64,000 bases of DNA from CAVVSD01 sp963757125 (GTDB lineage: Bacteria > Actinomycetota > Thermoleophilia > Solirubrobacterales > Solirubrobacteraceae): positions 1-64,000 of the forward strand of contig CAVWQP010000004.1 in NCBI GenBank assembly GCA_963757125.1. The letters run 5' to 3'. The notes below the pieces were generated by a model that was given only the letters and a program-made list of their open reading frames with translations, did not search any database and was not told where the DNA came from. The translations under genes and the position numbers were made by a program. Of this stretch, positions 26,518 through 35,617 are shown one piece after another. How positions within the stretch are numbered: the stretch's first letter is position 1; each line of letters opens with the position of its first letter.

Positions 26518-28317
26518 GTGGTTGAGATCCGTCCGCCGCCGCCCGACTCACCCCCCGTGAGCTATTCCCGGTGGGACATCGACGAGGACGGCCCGGCGCC
26601 CGAGACGCTGCTGGACGAGATGCCCGCCGTCACCTGGGCCGCCTACGGCGACCGCACGCTGCACTACGTGAGCCCCTACAGCCAGGTGCTGCTCGGGTAT
26701 GCGCCCGAGGAGTGGCTGGACGACCCCGACTTCTGGGTCGCGCTGCTGCACCACGAGGACCGCGAGCGCATCGTCGAGGAGCTCGACGACGCGATCGACG
26801 ACCTCGACACCTCCGAGGTCGACCTCCAGTACCGGATGGTCGACGCGGACGGCGAGGACGTCGAGCTCTACGAGCGCGTCTTCATCGAGCGCGACCGCCG
26901 CGGGCGCCCCGTCGCGCTGCGCGGCGTCATCACCGAGGTCAGCGACCTGCACGAGCGGCTCGCCGAGACGCGCCACAACGAGCTGCACGACCCCCTGACC
27001 GGCCTGCCGAACCGCCGCGCGCTGCGCGACGAGCTCGACGGCGCGGTCGACCACGGGCGCTTCGCGCTCGTGCTGCTCGACCTCGACCGCTTCCACGAGG
27101 TCAACCAGGTCCTCGGCCACGAGGTCGGCGACCGCGTGCTCGTCCAGGTGGCCGAGCGCTTCGCCGGCGCCATCGGCGCGCTCGACACCATCGCGCACCT
27201 CGGCGCCGACACCTTCGCCGTCCTCGCGCCCGCCGTCGCCTCCCAGGACGAGGCGGCCGGCCTCGCCACCCGCCTGCGCCAGGCGCTGCACGAGGAGCTC
27301 ACGCTCGGCGACGACGCGCCCGTCTACGTCGAGGCGACCGCCGGCATCGTGATCTGCCCGGCCGACGGCCGCGACGCCGGGAACCTCCTGCGCCGCGCCG
27401 ACGCCGCCCTGCACCAGGCCAAGGCCCAGGGCCGCCCGCACGCCTTCGCCCGCACCCGGGCCGGCGACGCGAGCCCCCGGCGCCTGCGCCGGCTCGCCGA
27501 GCTGCGCCGCGCGCTGGACGGCGGCGAGATCACCGTCCACTACCAGCCGCTGCTGGACCTCCAGCGCGGCGACGTCGTCGGCGTCGAGGCGCTCGTGCGC
27601 TGGGCGCACCCGCACGAGGGGCTCCTGCTCCCCGAGGCCTTCATCCCGATGGCGGAGCACACGCACCTCATCACCCGCGTGACCGCCACGGTCCTCGCAC
27701 AGGCGATCGAGCAGTCGGCGCTGTGGCGCGCGGAGGGCATCGCGCTGGACGTCACCGTGAACGTGTCGGCCCGCGACCTGCTCGATCCCGGCTTCCCGGA
27801 CCTCGTCGCCGCGCTGCTCGCCGAGCACGACGTCCCGGCCGGGTCGCTGCATCTCGACGTGACCGAGCGCGCGATCCTCGACGACCCCGACGAGGCCGGC
27901 GCCACGCTGCACCTGCTCGGCGCGCTCGGCATCCGCGTGTCGCTCGACGACTTCGGATCCGGGCGCTCCTCACTCGGTCGCCTCCGCGACCTCCCGTTCC
28001 ACCAGCTCAAGATCGACAGGTCCTTCATCGCCGGCATCCAGGCCGACGACCGCGACCTGCAGATCACCCGCTCGGCGATCGACCTGGGCCACAGCCTCGA
28101 CATGGGCGTCGTCGCCGAGGGCCTGGAGTCCCCGGCCGACTGGCACCGCCTCGCGGCGCTGGGCTGCGACGCCGCGCAGGGCTTCGCGCTCTCGCACCCG
28201 CTGCCCGCCGACGAGCTCGAGGCCTGGATCTACAGCCGCGCCCGCCGCGGCGAGGCGATGCCCGGGCCGCAGGAGATCGATCCGGGCGAGCAGGGCGAGC
28301 TGGGCGAAGCCGCCTAG
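26518..28317 (+). CDS. PAS-GGDEF-EAL protein, probable c-di-GMP phosphodiesterase
   Basis: A 599-residue soluble signalling protein. Residues 25-150 are a PAS/PAC domain (SPYSQVLLGYAPEEWLDDPD). The GGDEF domain (HDPLTGLPNRRALRDELDGA) has a broken active site, AHLGADTFAVLAP in place of GG(D/E)EF, so cyclase activity is unlikely. The EAL domain (320-575) keeps VGVEALVRWAHP, NVSARDL, DVTERAI, SLDDFGSGRSSL, KIDRSFIAG and VVAEGLES, enough for c-di-GMP hydrolysis. It starts at GTG 26518, divergent from the lipoprotein gene and its iron boxes. It may set biofilm or exopolysaccharide output. Confidence 0.92.
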   Translation: MVEIRPPPPDSPPVSYSRWDIDEDGPAPETLLDEMPAVTWAAYGDRTLHYVSPYSQVLLGYAPEEWLDDPDFWVALLHHEDRERIVEELDDAIDDLDTSEVDLQYRMVDADGEDVELYERVFIERDRRGRPVALRGVITEVSDLHERLAETRHNELHDPLTGLPNRRALRDELDGAVDHGRFALVLLDLDRFHEVNQVLGHEVGDRVLVQVAERFAGAIGALDTIAHLGADTFAVLAPAVASQDEAAGLATRLRQALHEELTLGDDAPVYVEATAGIVICPADGRDAGNLLRRADAALHQAKAQGRPHAFARTRAGDASPRRLRRLAELRRALDGGEITVHYQPLLDLQRGDVVGVEALVRWAHPHEGLLLPEAFIPMAEHTHLITRVTATVLAQAIEQSALWRAEGIALDVTVNVSARDLLDPGFPDLVAALLAEHDVPAGSLHLDVTERAILDDPDEAGATLHLLGALGIRVSLDDFGSGRSSLGRLRDLPFHQLKIDRSFIAGIQADDRDLQITRSAIDLGHSLDMGVVAEGLESPADWHRLAALGCDAAQGFALSHPLPADELEAWIYSRARRGEAMPGPQEIDPGEQGELGEAA

Positions 28318-29960
28318 CGGTCGCGGCCTAGCCGGGGACGTGGCAGGGTGCGCCAGGCCGACGAGGTCTGGTACGGCGCCCTGTTGACGTAGCTGGCCTG
28401 GACCCGCCAGCGCCCGGTGAGCGCGAGCCGCTGCGTCACCTGGAACGGCCGGTCGGCGCGCCGGAGGACCGAGTGCACCGTGCGCCAGTGCCCGCCGCGC
28501 AGGCGCTGCCAGGCGACGCGGACCTTGCCCGACAGGCTGGCCGAGCCGGACTTGACGACCCGGCCCGTGACGGTGGCGACGCCACCGGCGCCGACCGACA
28601 CGGCTCCGAGCGTCATGCGGGTGCGCAGCGTCGAGGGCAGGCTCCGCACGCGGGTGATGCGGATCGCGCGGCTGCTCGTGTTCCCCTGCGGGTCGAGCGC
28701 GAGGACGGTCAGCGTGTGACGGCCCAGCGCCAGGCGCTTGGCCCCCTGCCACTCCAGGCCGACCGGCCGACCCGACGCGACGGCGGCACCCGTGAAGTTG
28801 CGGATCGTCCGGCCGTCGACGCGGAAGGTGACGCGGCCGACGCCGGCCGGGTCGGCGGCGACGGCGCGCAGCGACAGCGCCCCGACGTAGCGGACGTCGC
28901 GGGTCGGGCTCGTCACGGTGATGTCCGGGCCGTCGAGGTCGCCGCACGGCGCAGTGAGCGTGTCGCCCTGCGTCGCGTAGCGGCGGAACGCGTCCCACGC
29001 CGGCTTCGGGGACGCGTCGGTCCGCAGCAGGCCGTAGTGGTCGAGCTCGTCGCCCTCCCCGGCGGAGTCGGTCAGCGTGAACCACAGCCCGGTCTCCACG
29101 TACGGGTTCGCCGCGAGGCAGTGGTAGGCCTCGGTCAGGTTCGCGGCCTGCTGCGCCTCGGAGACGCCCGCGGGCTTCTGGCCCGTCCAGGTGCCGCGCC
29201 CGCAGATCGACGTCGCGGTCGACCAGCCCAGCTCGGTCATCCAGATCGACTTGTCCCCGTCGCCGTTGGCGACCATCACCTCGCGCACCGTCCGGAAGCC
29301 GAGGAACGAGAAGCGCCCGATGTTCCCCGCCTCGCGCTGGAAGATGCTCGGCGGCTCCACGAGGCACGCCGTGTCGGTGTGGACGGCGACCGCGTCGAAC
29401 GAGCCGCGCCCGCCGCGGTCGTAGACCTGCCCGAGGAAGCCGTAGTTGTTGCCCGTCAGCGCGCCGAGCAGGACCTTCGCCCTCGGGTCGGCGCGCCGGA
29501 TCCGCGGGGCGGCGGCGCGCAGGATGTCCGTGTAGTGGTCGACGTCGACCGGCCCGCCCCAGAACTGGGGCTCGTCGGGCTCGTTCCAGACCTCGTAGGC
29601 GGCGGCGCCGCCGGCCGCGGCCATCTGGCCCGCGAACTCACCGGCGAAGTCCGCGAACGCGGCCGGGGTCGTCGCGGGGCCGGACGGCCCGACGAGGACG
29701 AACACGACGCCCATGCCGCGCGCCTTCGCGCCGGCGACGATCGCGCGGTAGTCGGCGTAGCGAGCCGGGAACGCGTCGCGCTGCGCGAAGACCCGCACGT
29801 ACTTGGCGCCGCCCGCGGCGGCCTGGTCGAGCTGCACGCCGCCGGGGACGCCGGCGAGGTTCACGCCTGGCGTCGCGGCGTTCGCGGACAGGGGCGACAG
29901 GAGCAACGCCCCGAGAAGGAGCGCAGCGAGGACGGCGAGCGGCTGCGCGCTCGCGCGCAC
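28314..29960 (-). CDS. Secreted clan-A glycoside hydrolase with C-terminal beta-sandwich domains
   Basis: A 548-residue exported protein; the signal peptide is LAVLAALLLGALLLSPLSAN, cleaved after ANA. Residues 35-335 are a TIM-barrel like GH5/GH39 enzymes, with the acid/base glutamate in AAYEVWNEPDEPQF (near residue 143) and the nucleophile in SIWMTELGWSTATS (near 250). An Ig-like part (ITVTSPTRDVRYVGALSLRA) and a last beta-rich domain follow and probably bind wall or sugar. ATG 29960 lies 3 bases after the sufU stop. Its end overlaps the EAL gene by 4 bases. Substrate unknown. Confidence 0.8.
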   Translation of the reverse strand: MRASAQPLAVLAALLLGALLLSPLSANAATPGVNLAGVPGGVQLDQAAAGGAKYVRVFAQRDAFPARYADYRAIVAGAKARGMGVVFVLVGPSGPATTPAAFADFAGEFAGQMAAAGGAAAYEVWNEPDEPQFWGGPVDVDHYTDILRAAAPRIRRADPRAKVLLGALTGNNYGFLGQVYDRGGRGSFDAVAVHTDTACLVEPPSIFQREAGNIGRFSFLGFRTVREVMVANGDGDKSIWMTELGWSTATSICGRGTWTGQKPAGVSEAQQAANLTEAYHCLAANPYVETGLWFTLTDSAGEGDELDHYGLLRTDASPKPAWDAFRRYATQGDTLTAPCGDLDGPDITVTSPTRDVRYVGALSLRAVAADPAGVGRVTFRVDGRTIRNFTGAAVASGRPVGLEWQGAKRLALGRHTLTVLALDPQGNTSSRAIRITRVRSLPSTLRTRMTLGAVSVGAGGVATVTGRVVKSGSASLSGKVRVAWQRLRGGHWRTVHSVLRRADRPFQVTQRLALTGRWRVQASYVNRAPYQTSSAWRTLPRPRLGRDR

Positions 29961-29963
29961 GGC

Positions 29964-30395
29964 CTAGCTCGAGCCGGCCTCCGCCTCGCTCGGGGGCGTC
30001 GCGGGCTCCCATTCGACCGCGGCGCCGAGCCCGGCGCTCTTGAGGACCTTCAGCGACAGGAGCGCGCACTTGATGCGCGTCGCCGAGATGTCGATGCCGA
30101 GCAGGTCGAGGATGAACGAGCGGTCGAGCGACAGCAGGTCCTTGACCGGCATCCCCTTGACCTCGTCGGACACCATCGACGCCGCGGCCTGGCTGATCGC
30201 GCAGCCGTGGCCGCTGAAGCGCAGGTCCTCGACGCGCTCCTCGGCGTCGACGCGGATCGTCACGCGCAGCTCGTCGCCGCAGAGGGGGTTGGTGTCCTCG
30301 AACTCGAGGTCCGGATCCTCGATCTCGCCCCAGTTGTGGGGGCGCTTGTAGTGCTCGAGGATCTCCTCCCGGTACATGGCGTCCATGCCGCTCAA
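29964..30395 (-). CDS. sufU: SufU, zinc-dependent sulfur acceptor for SufS
   Basis: A 143-residue IscU-like protein. MYREEILEHYKRPHNWGEI is the family opening. The three cysteines with the aspartate that bind zinc are in DTNPLCGDELRV, GHGCAISQAAASMVSDE and ATRIKCALLSLKVLKSA. The SufU-specific insert between the second and third cysteine is present. TTG 30395 is chosen because AGGAGG lies 8 bases before it and it overlaps the sufS stop (TTGA); ATG 30386 is the alternative. It takes persulfide sulfur from SufS and passes it to SufBCD. Confidence 0.93.
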   Translation of the reverse strand: MSGMDAMYREEILEHYKRPHNWGEIEDPDLEFEDTNPLCGDELRVTIRVDAEERVEDLRFSGHGCAISQAAASMVSDEVKGMPVKDLLSLDRSFILDLLGIDISATRIKCALLSLKVLKSAGLGAAVEWEPATPPSEAEAGSS

Positions 30396-31618
30396 GCGAA
30401 CACCCTCCTGACCTCGTCGAGACCGTCGATCAGCGCGTCGATGTCGGTACGGCTGTTGTGCACGGCGAAGGAGGCGCGGGTCGTCGCGCCGACGCCCAGG
30501 CACTTCATGAGCGGCTGGGCGCAGTGATGGCCGGCCCGCACGCAGACGCCGCGGCTGCCGAGGATCTCGGCCACGTCGTGCGGGTGTACGAGATCCAGCG
30601 TGAAGGACACGAGCGCGCCGCGTGCGTCCGCGTCGCCCGGCCCGTTGATCGCCACGCCGGGCACCTCCGCGAGGCGCGCGAGCGCGTAGCCGGTGAGCTC
30701 GCGCTCGTGCGCGCGCACCGCGTCCATCCCGATCTCGGACAGGAAGTCGACCGCGGCGCCCAGGCCGATCGCCTCGGCGATGTTCGACGTCCCGGCCTCG
30801 AACTTCCCGGGGACCTCCGCCCAGCGGATCTCGTCCACGGTGACGTTGGAGATCATGTGCCCGCCGCCGAGGAACGGCGGCATCGCGTCGAGCAGCGCGC
30901 GGCGGCCGTGCAGCACGCCGACGCCGGTCGGCCCGTAGGCCTTGTGCCCGGTCCAGGCGTAGAAGTCAGCGTCGAGCGCCCCGACGTCGACGGCCATCTG
31001 CGGCACTGCCTGCGCGCCGTCGACGACCACGATCGCGCCGGCCGCGTGGGCGCGGGCGGCGATGTCGGAGATCGGGTTGACGGTGCCGACGACGTTGGAG
31101 ACGTGGGCGACCGCCACGACCTTCACGGTGCCGGTCGCGAGCAGCTCGTCGAGCACCTCGAGGCGCAGCAGCCCGTCGTCGTCGACGGGGACGACCTCGA
31201 GCGTGGCGCCGGTCTCGCGGGCGAGCACGTGCCACGGCACGAAGTTCGAGTGGTGCTCCATCTCGGTCACGACGACCCGGTCGCCGGGGCCGACGTTCGC
31301 ACGGCCCCAGGAGTAGGCGACGAGGTTGATCGACTCCGTGGCGTTCTTCGTGAAGATCGTGTCGCGCGACGGGGCGCCGACGAACGCCGCGACCCGGTCG
31401 CGCGCGCCCTCGAACAGATCCGTCGCCTCGACGGCGAGCGCGTACACGCCGCGGTGCACGCTCGCGCGATGGTGCTCGTAGTAGTCGTCCATCGCCGCGA
31501 TGACCGACTGCGGCGTCTGCGAGGTCGCGGCAGCGTCGAGGTAGTGCAGGCCCTCGCGCTGCAGCGAGGGGAACTCGCCGGCGAGGTCCCGCTCGCCGAC
31601 CTCGGGGAGGACGGTCAT
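30392..31618 (-). CDS. sufS: Cysteine desulfurase SufS
   Basis: A 408-residue class II cysteine desulfurase that removes sulfur from cysteine for Fe-S cluster building. The PLP-binding lysine is in YAWTGHKAYGPTGVGVLHGR, the catalytic persulfide cysteine in CVRAGHHCAQPLMKCLGVGA, and the substrate-pocket histidine in VTEMEHHSNFVPWH. Full length for the family. Its ATG overlaps the sufC stop (ATGA) and its own stop overlaps the sufU start, so all three should be made together. Confidence 0.95.
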   Translation of the reverse strand: MTVLPEVGERDLAGEFPSLQREGLHYLDAAATSQTPQSVIAAMDDYYEHHRASVHRGVYALAVEATDLFEGARDRVAAFVGAPSRDTIFTKNATESINLVAYSWGRANVGPGDRVVVTEMEHHSNFVPWHVLARETGATLEVVPVDDDGLLRLEVLDELLATGTVKVVAVAHVSNVVGTVNPISDIAARAHAAGAIVVVDGAQAVPQMAVDVGALDADFYAWTGHKAYGPTGVGVLHGRRALLDAMPPFLGGGHMISNVTVDEIRWAEVPGKFEAGTSNIAEAIGLGAAVDFLSEIGMDAVRAHERELTGYALARLAEVPGVAINGPGDADARGALVSFTLDLVHPHDVAEILGSRGVCVRAGHHCAQPLMKCLGVGATTRASFAVHNSRTDIDALIDGLDEVRRVFA

Positions 31619-32385
31619 GCGACGGCCCCCGCGACCTCCTCGCGGATGGGCCCGTAGCCCTCGCGCTCGAGGCGCTCCACGAGCTCGGGGCCGCCCTCCT
31701 TGACGATCCGGCCGTCGAACATGATCGACACGCGGTCGGGTCGCACGAGGTGCAGGATCCGCTGGTAGTGGGTGATGATCAGGGTGCCCATCTCGGTGCC
31801 CTTGGCGACGGCGTTGACGCCGTGCGCGACGACGTTCAGCGCGTCGATGTCCAGGCCCGAGTCGGTCTCGTCCAGGACCGCGAGCTTCGGCTTCTGGAGC
31901 GCGAGCTGGAGGATCTCCATGCGCTTCTTCTCGCCGCCGGAGAAGCCCTCGTTGAGGTAGCGCGAGGAGAACTCCCTCGGCACGTTGACGAGCTCCATCG
32001 CCTCCTCCACGGTCTTGCGGAACTCGCGGAGCGGGACGTCGCCCTCGCCGCGAGCCTCGCGGTGGGCGTTCATGACCATGCGGAGGTACTTCGTGACGGT
32101 CACGCCCGGGATGGAGACGGGGTACTGGAAGGCCATGAACAGGCCGAGGCGGGAACGCTCGTCCGGGTCGGCCTCGGTGATGTCCTCGCCGTCGAGGAGG
32201 ATGCGCCCCTCGGTGACCTCGAGGTTCGGGTGACCCATGATGGCGTTCGCCAGGGTCGACTTGCCGGAGCCGTTGGGGCCCATGAGCGCATGGACCTCCC
32301 CCGGGCGCACGGTCAGGTCCAGGCCCTTGAGGATCTTCTTGTCCTCGGCCTGGACGTGGAGGTTCTCGATCTTGAGCTCAGCCAT
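31615..32385 (-). CDS. sufC: Fe-S cluster assembly ATPase SufC
   Basis: A 256-residue ABC-type ATPase of the SufBCD complex. Walker A is ALMGPNGSGKSTLANAIMG, the Q-loop MAFQYPVSIPG, the signature LNEGFSGGEKKRMEILQLAL, and Walker B LAVLDETDSGLDIDALNVVA; the H-loop follows in LIITHYQRILHLV. These are the standard SufC forms. ATG 32385 lies 6 bases after the rrf2 stop. The sufB and sufD genes that should join it are in the separate block at 22.4-25.0 kb. Confidence 0.96.
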   Translation of the reverse strand: MAELKIENLHVQAEDKKILKGLDLTVRPGEVHALMGPNGSGKSTLANAIMGHPNLEVTEGRILLDGEDITEADPDERSRLGLFMAFQYPVSIPGVTVTKYLRMVMNAHREARGEGDVPLREFRKTVEEAMELVNVPREFSSRYLNEGFSGGEKKRMEILQLALQKPKLAVLDETDSGLDIDALNVVAHGVNAVAKGTEMGTLIITHYQRILHLVRPDRVSIMFDGRIVKEGGPELVERLEREGYGPIREEVAGAVA

Positions 32386-32391
32386 TCTCTT

Positions 32392-32883
32392 TCACAGGGT
32401 TTGCGTTGAAGCGATCGCGACGGGCGCCTGCTCGCGGGCGGAGAAGGCGACCAGCTCGGCCAGCGTGGTGCCGCCGAGTGCCTGCATGACGCTGCCGTGG
32501 ACGCGCGTCCACAGCAGCTTGGTGGCACAGCCCTGACCGCTGTCCGCGACGTGCGAGCAGAGGACGCGACCGTCGCCGGCGTGATCGTCGACGAAGCACT
32601 CCATGGGAGCGACCACGCCCTCGAGCGCGATGATCACCTCGTCCATCGTCAGGGTCTCGGGCTCGCGCGCCAGGCGGTAGCCGCCGTGGGCGCCGCGGGT
32701 GCTCTCGACCAGACCGGCGCGGCGCAGCAGCGCCACGATGCGCTCGAGGTAGGCGAGGGGGAGGTTGTCGCGCTCCGCGATCGCCTTGAGCGAGACCGGC
32801 GTCGAGATGCCACCTTCGGCCCGTGCCCGGCCAAGCTCGACGAGCAGCCGGACTCCGTATTCGGCCTTCGTCGTGAAGATCAT
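32392..32883 (-). CDS. Rrf2-family Fe-S regulator of the suf operon (SufR/IscR-like)
   Basis: A 163-residue winged-helix regulator of the Rrf2 family. MIFTTKAEYGVRLLVELGRA and LAYLERIVALLRRAGLVEST, then RGAHGGYRLAREPETLTMDE, are family hallmarks. Three cysteines in the usual cluster region, MECFVDDHAGD, VLCSHVADS and GQGCATKL, could bind an Fe-S cluster. ATG 32883 is the first gene of the rrf2-sufC-sufS-sufU block. It is probably an autorepressor that senses cluster supply. Only 19 bases separate it from the divergent small gene at 32903, so operators may extend into coding sequence. Confidence 0.92.
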   Translation of the reverse strand: MIFTTKAEYGVRLLVELGRARAEGGISTPVSLKAIAERDNLPLAYLERIVALLRRAGLVESTRGAHGGYRLAREPETLTMDEVIIALEGVVAPMECFVDDHAGDGRVLCSHVADSGQGCATKLLWTRVHGSVMQALGGTTLAELVAFSAREQAPVAIASTQTL

Positions 32884-32902
32884 CGCGACTAAGATCCTAC
32901 CA

Positions 32903-33094
32903 ATGCGGTCGGATTTGCCCGAAGGGCCGGATTGCGGCGTCTGCGCGGCCGACGCGCCGCCGCTCGTCGGCTCGGTCCTCACCGGGACGAGCCTCACGCT
33001 CGAGGAGGCGGCCGCCGCGCTCGAGCGCGGCGAGCGGGTGCCGCTGACGGACGTGCAGCGGCGCATCGTGGAGGCCTGGGCGCTCGAGCGCTGA
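32903..33094 (+). CDS. Small conserved-looking protein divergent from the suf regulator
   Basis: A 63-residue frame from ATG 32903: an N-terminal CGVCAAD with a C-x2-C pair, then VLTGTSLTLEEAAAALERGE and a helix ending DVQRRIVEAWALER. The paired cysteines suggest metal or Fe-S binding, which would suit a gene sharing a promoter region with the Fe-S regulator. The family is not recognised. Six bases separate it from the next gene, so the two are probably co-transcribed. Confidence 0.55.
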   Translation: MRSDLPEGPDCGVCAADAPPLVGSVLTGTSLTLEEAAAALERGERVPLTDVQRRIVEAWALER

Positions 33095-33100
33095 GGGCGC

Positions 33101-33559
33101 ATGCCCGCTGTCGCACGCCTGCTGACGCTCGTCGACCTCATGGACGGGCACGACGACGGTCCCGACGCCCGCAGGTTGGACGTCTCGGCGCGACTCGAGG
33201 CCGTGCTCGCCGACGGGCGCCGCGTCGTGCTGCTGAACGACCGGGGCTGGACCGAGCTCGGTCACATCGACTGGGACCACGAGCCGACCGCGGAGGAGCG
33301 CGCGCATGAGGAGGGGAAGATCAGGGTCTGGCCCGGCCAGACCGCGGAGGACGTGAAGGAGACGGCCCGCGCCGTGGTCGGGCCGGATGGCGCGTTCGGC
33401 GACCACACCGAGGCAGAGATGGCCGCGGCCCACTGGGCTGCGCTCGCCGACGACCTCCGCCGGCGGGGCGTCGACGTCGACGCCGCCGCACTGCAGGTGC
33501 TCCCGCACGACGTCGAGCTGAGCGAGCGCGTGCTCGCGCGCATCGGGGGCGGCACCTGA
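33101..33559 (+). CDS. Hypothetical protein
   Basis: A 152-residue soluble protein from ATG 33101. It opens with a beta-rich part (LDVSARLEAVLADGRRVVLL, NDRGWTELGHIDWDHEPTAE) followed by an acidic helical part (DHTEAEMAAAHWAALADDLR). No membrane segment, signal or known catalytic motif. Codon use is like that of its neighbours, so it is likely real. It lies between a small CxxC protein and a Ser/Thr kinase gene on the same strand. Confidence 0.65.
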   Translation: MPAVARLLTLVDLMDGHDDGPDARRLDVSARLEAVLADGRRVVLLNDRGWTELGHIDWDHEPTAEERAHEEGKIRVWPGQTAEDVKETARAVVGPDGAFGDHTEAEMAAAHWAALADDLRRRGVDVDAAALQVLPHDVELSERVLARIGGGT

Positions 33560-33607
33560 CGCCGGCGCGGCGCGGCGGGCTGGCGCGACCCGCTAGAACG
33601 GGTGCGG

Positions 33608-35617
33608 ATGGCCGACCTGCATCCCGGTGACGTGTTCGCCGGTCACCGCATCGAGGGGCTCGCCGGCCGTGGCGGCATGGGCGTGGTGTACCGGGCGACG
33701 GAGCTGACGCTCGACCGCGTCGTCGCGCTCAAGCTCATCGCGCCCACCCTGGCCGGCGATCCCGACTTCCGCGCGCGGTTCCTGCGCGAGTCGCGGGCGG
33801 CGGCGTCGATCGAGCACCCGAACGTGCTGCCGATCTACTACGCGGGCGAGCACGGCGACGAGCTGTACATCGCGATGCGCTACGTCGACGGGCAGGACCT
33901 CCGGACGCTCGTGCGGGCGTCGGGGTCGCTGCCCGCCGACCGCGTGGCCAACGTCGTCGCGCAGGTCGGCGCGGCGCTGGACGCCGCCCACGCCCGCGGG
34001 CTCGTGCACCGTGACGTCAAGCCGGCCAACGTCCTCCTCGCCGGCGACGACCACGCGTACCTCACCGACTTCGGGCTGGCGAAGCACATGGAGTCCACGG
34101 CGGCGATCAGCCGCCCCGGCGGCTGGGTCGGGACGCTGGGCTACGTGGCGCCGGAGCAGATCCGGGGCGAGCGCGTCGACGCGCGCACCGACGTCTACGC
34201 GCTGGGCTGCGTGCTCGTGCACGCCCTGTCCGGCAGGCCGCCGTACGTGCGCGACTCCGAGGAGGCGACGCTGTGGGCCCATCTGCACGCGCCGGCGCCC
34301 GGCGTCGCCGAGGGCGTCCCCGACGCGTTCGCCGGTGTCGTCGAGCGTGCGCTGGCGAAGGACCCGGCGGACCGCTACCCGTCGGCCGGCGACCTCGGCC
34401 GCGCCGCGCTGGCGGCGGCCGGGTCGATGCCTGCGCCGGGGCCGGAGCGCAACGTCGCGCGGGGCGACGCGGCACCCGCCGGGGAGGGGTCGCCCTCGAT
34501 CGCGGCGAGCGCGGAGACGACGAGCCTCTCGCCGGCCGAGGACGCGCCGACCGCCGCGGCGGCGACCGCCATCGCGCCCGAGCGCCCGCCGCCCGAGCGG
34601 CGCGGGATCGGCCGTCTCCTGCCCGCGCTGGGCGCGGTCGCGGTCGTCGTGGCCGCGATCGTCGTGGGCGTGCTGCTGCTCGGGGGCGACGACGAGCCCC
34701 AGACGCCGGACCGCGCAAGCGGCGGTGGTGGCGACGGCGCCGGGTCCTTCACCGTCTCCGACGGGACGCCGACCGACCCGGTCGTCGAGCGGCCCACCGC
34801 GCTGGCCGTCGCCGGCGGGAGCGTCTGGGCGACGTCCTACCGCTCCCGCCGTGCCGTGCGGATCGAGGCGGCGACGATGGCCCGCAAGCCGTCGTCGGAG
34901 CGCATCCCCGTCGGGACGACCGACATGACCTCCGACGGCGACACCGTCTGGCTCGTGTCGGAGCAGTCCAACACGCTCACGCATCTCGACGCGCGGACCG
35001 GGCGGGTGATGGGCGAGCCGCAGGAGCTGCCGCCGGGCAACCCGTTCGCCGTCGCGGCCGACGACGACGCGGTGTGGATCGGCAGCCGCGGCAGCCGCAA
35101 CCGCAACCCGGTCCAGCAGGTGCTGCGGATCGACAAGCGAACGCGCGCGGTGAAGACCTTTCCGGTCTCGCGCGGGGTCATCGACCTCGCGGTGAGCCGC
35201 ACGGCGGTGTGGATCACGAACGCGCGCGGCTCGTCCGTGACCCGGCTGGCGAAGGAGAGCGGCGAGGAGCGGACGGTCCAGGTCGGCGACGCGCCGAAGG
35301 GCGTGGCGGTCGGCGCCGGGCTCGTGTGGGTCGCGAACAGCGGCGACGGGACCGTGAGCGTCATCCGCAGCGAGGGCGCGAACGACCGCGTGGGCCAGGT
35401 GTCGGTGGGCGCGGCCCCGCAGCTGATCGCCTACGGCGACGGCGGGGCGTGGGTGTCGCTGCGCGACACGTCCGAGGTCGTCCGCGTCGACCGCAGCCCG
35501 GCGACGACGGCGCGGGTGAAGACCGCGGCGAACCCGTTCGCGCTGGCCTTCGCGAACGCCCGGCTGTTCGTGGCGAGCCTGTTCGACGACGTGGTGCAGG
35601 CCGTCAGCGCGTCGTGA
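33608..35617 (+). CDS. PknB-like membrane Ser/Thr protein kinase with extracellular beta-propeller
   Basis: A 669-residue kinase. Residues 8-270 are the catalytic domain: glycine loop GLAGRGGMGVVYRATE, lysine in VVALKLIAPTLAG, catalytic loop GLVHRDVKPANVLLAGD, DFGLAKHMES and GYVAPEQIRGERVDARTDVY. A Pro/Ala-rich linker follows, then one membrane helix (LGAVAVVVAAIVVGVLLLGG, about residue 340). The outer part carries YncE/NHL-like propeller repeats (GGSVWATSYRSRRAVRIEAA, DDDAVWIGSRGSRNRN, GAGLVWVANSGDGTVSVIRS) rather than PASTA domains, so the ligand differs from that of classical PknB. ATG 33608 is preferred over GTG 33602. The FHA protein nearby is a plausible partner. Confidence 0.93.
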   Translation: MADLHPGDVFAGHRIEGLAGRGGMGVVYRATELTLDRVVALKLIAPTLAGDPDFRARFLRESRAAASIEHPNVLPIYYAGEHGDELYIAMRYVDGQDLRTLVRASGSLPADRVANVVAQVGAALDAAHARGLVHRDVKPANVLLAGDDHAYLTDFGLAKHMESTAAISRPGGWVGTLGYVAPEQIRGERVDARTDVYALGCVLVHALSGRPPYVRDSEEATLWAHLHAPAPGVAEGVPDAFAGVVERALAKDPADRYPSAGDLGRAALAAAGSMPAPGPERNVARGDAAPAGEGSPSIAASAETTSLSPAEDAPTAAAATAIAPERPPPERRGIGRLLPALGAVAVVVAAIVVGVLLLGGDDEPQTPDRASGGGGDGAGSFTVSDGTPTDPVVERPTALAVAGGSVWATSYRSRRAVRIEAATMARKPSSERIPVGTTDMTSDGDTVWLVSEQSNTLTHLDARTGRVMGEPQELPPGNPFAVAADDDAVWIGSRGSRNRNPVQQVLRIDKRTRAVKTFPVSRGVIDLAVSRTAVWITNARGSSVTRLAKESGEERTVQVGDAPKGVAVGAGLVWVANSGDGTVSVIRSEGANDRVGQVSVGAAPQLIAYGDGGAWVSLRDTSEVVRVDRSPATTARVKTAANPFALAFANARLFVASLFDDVVQAVSAS

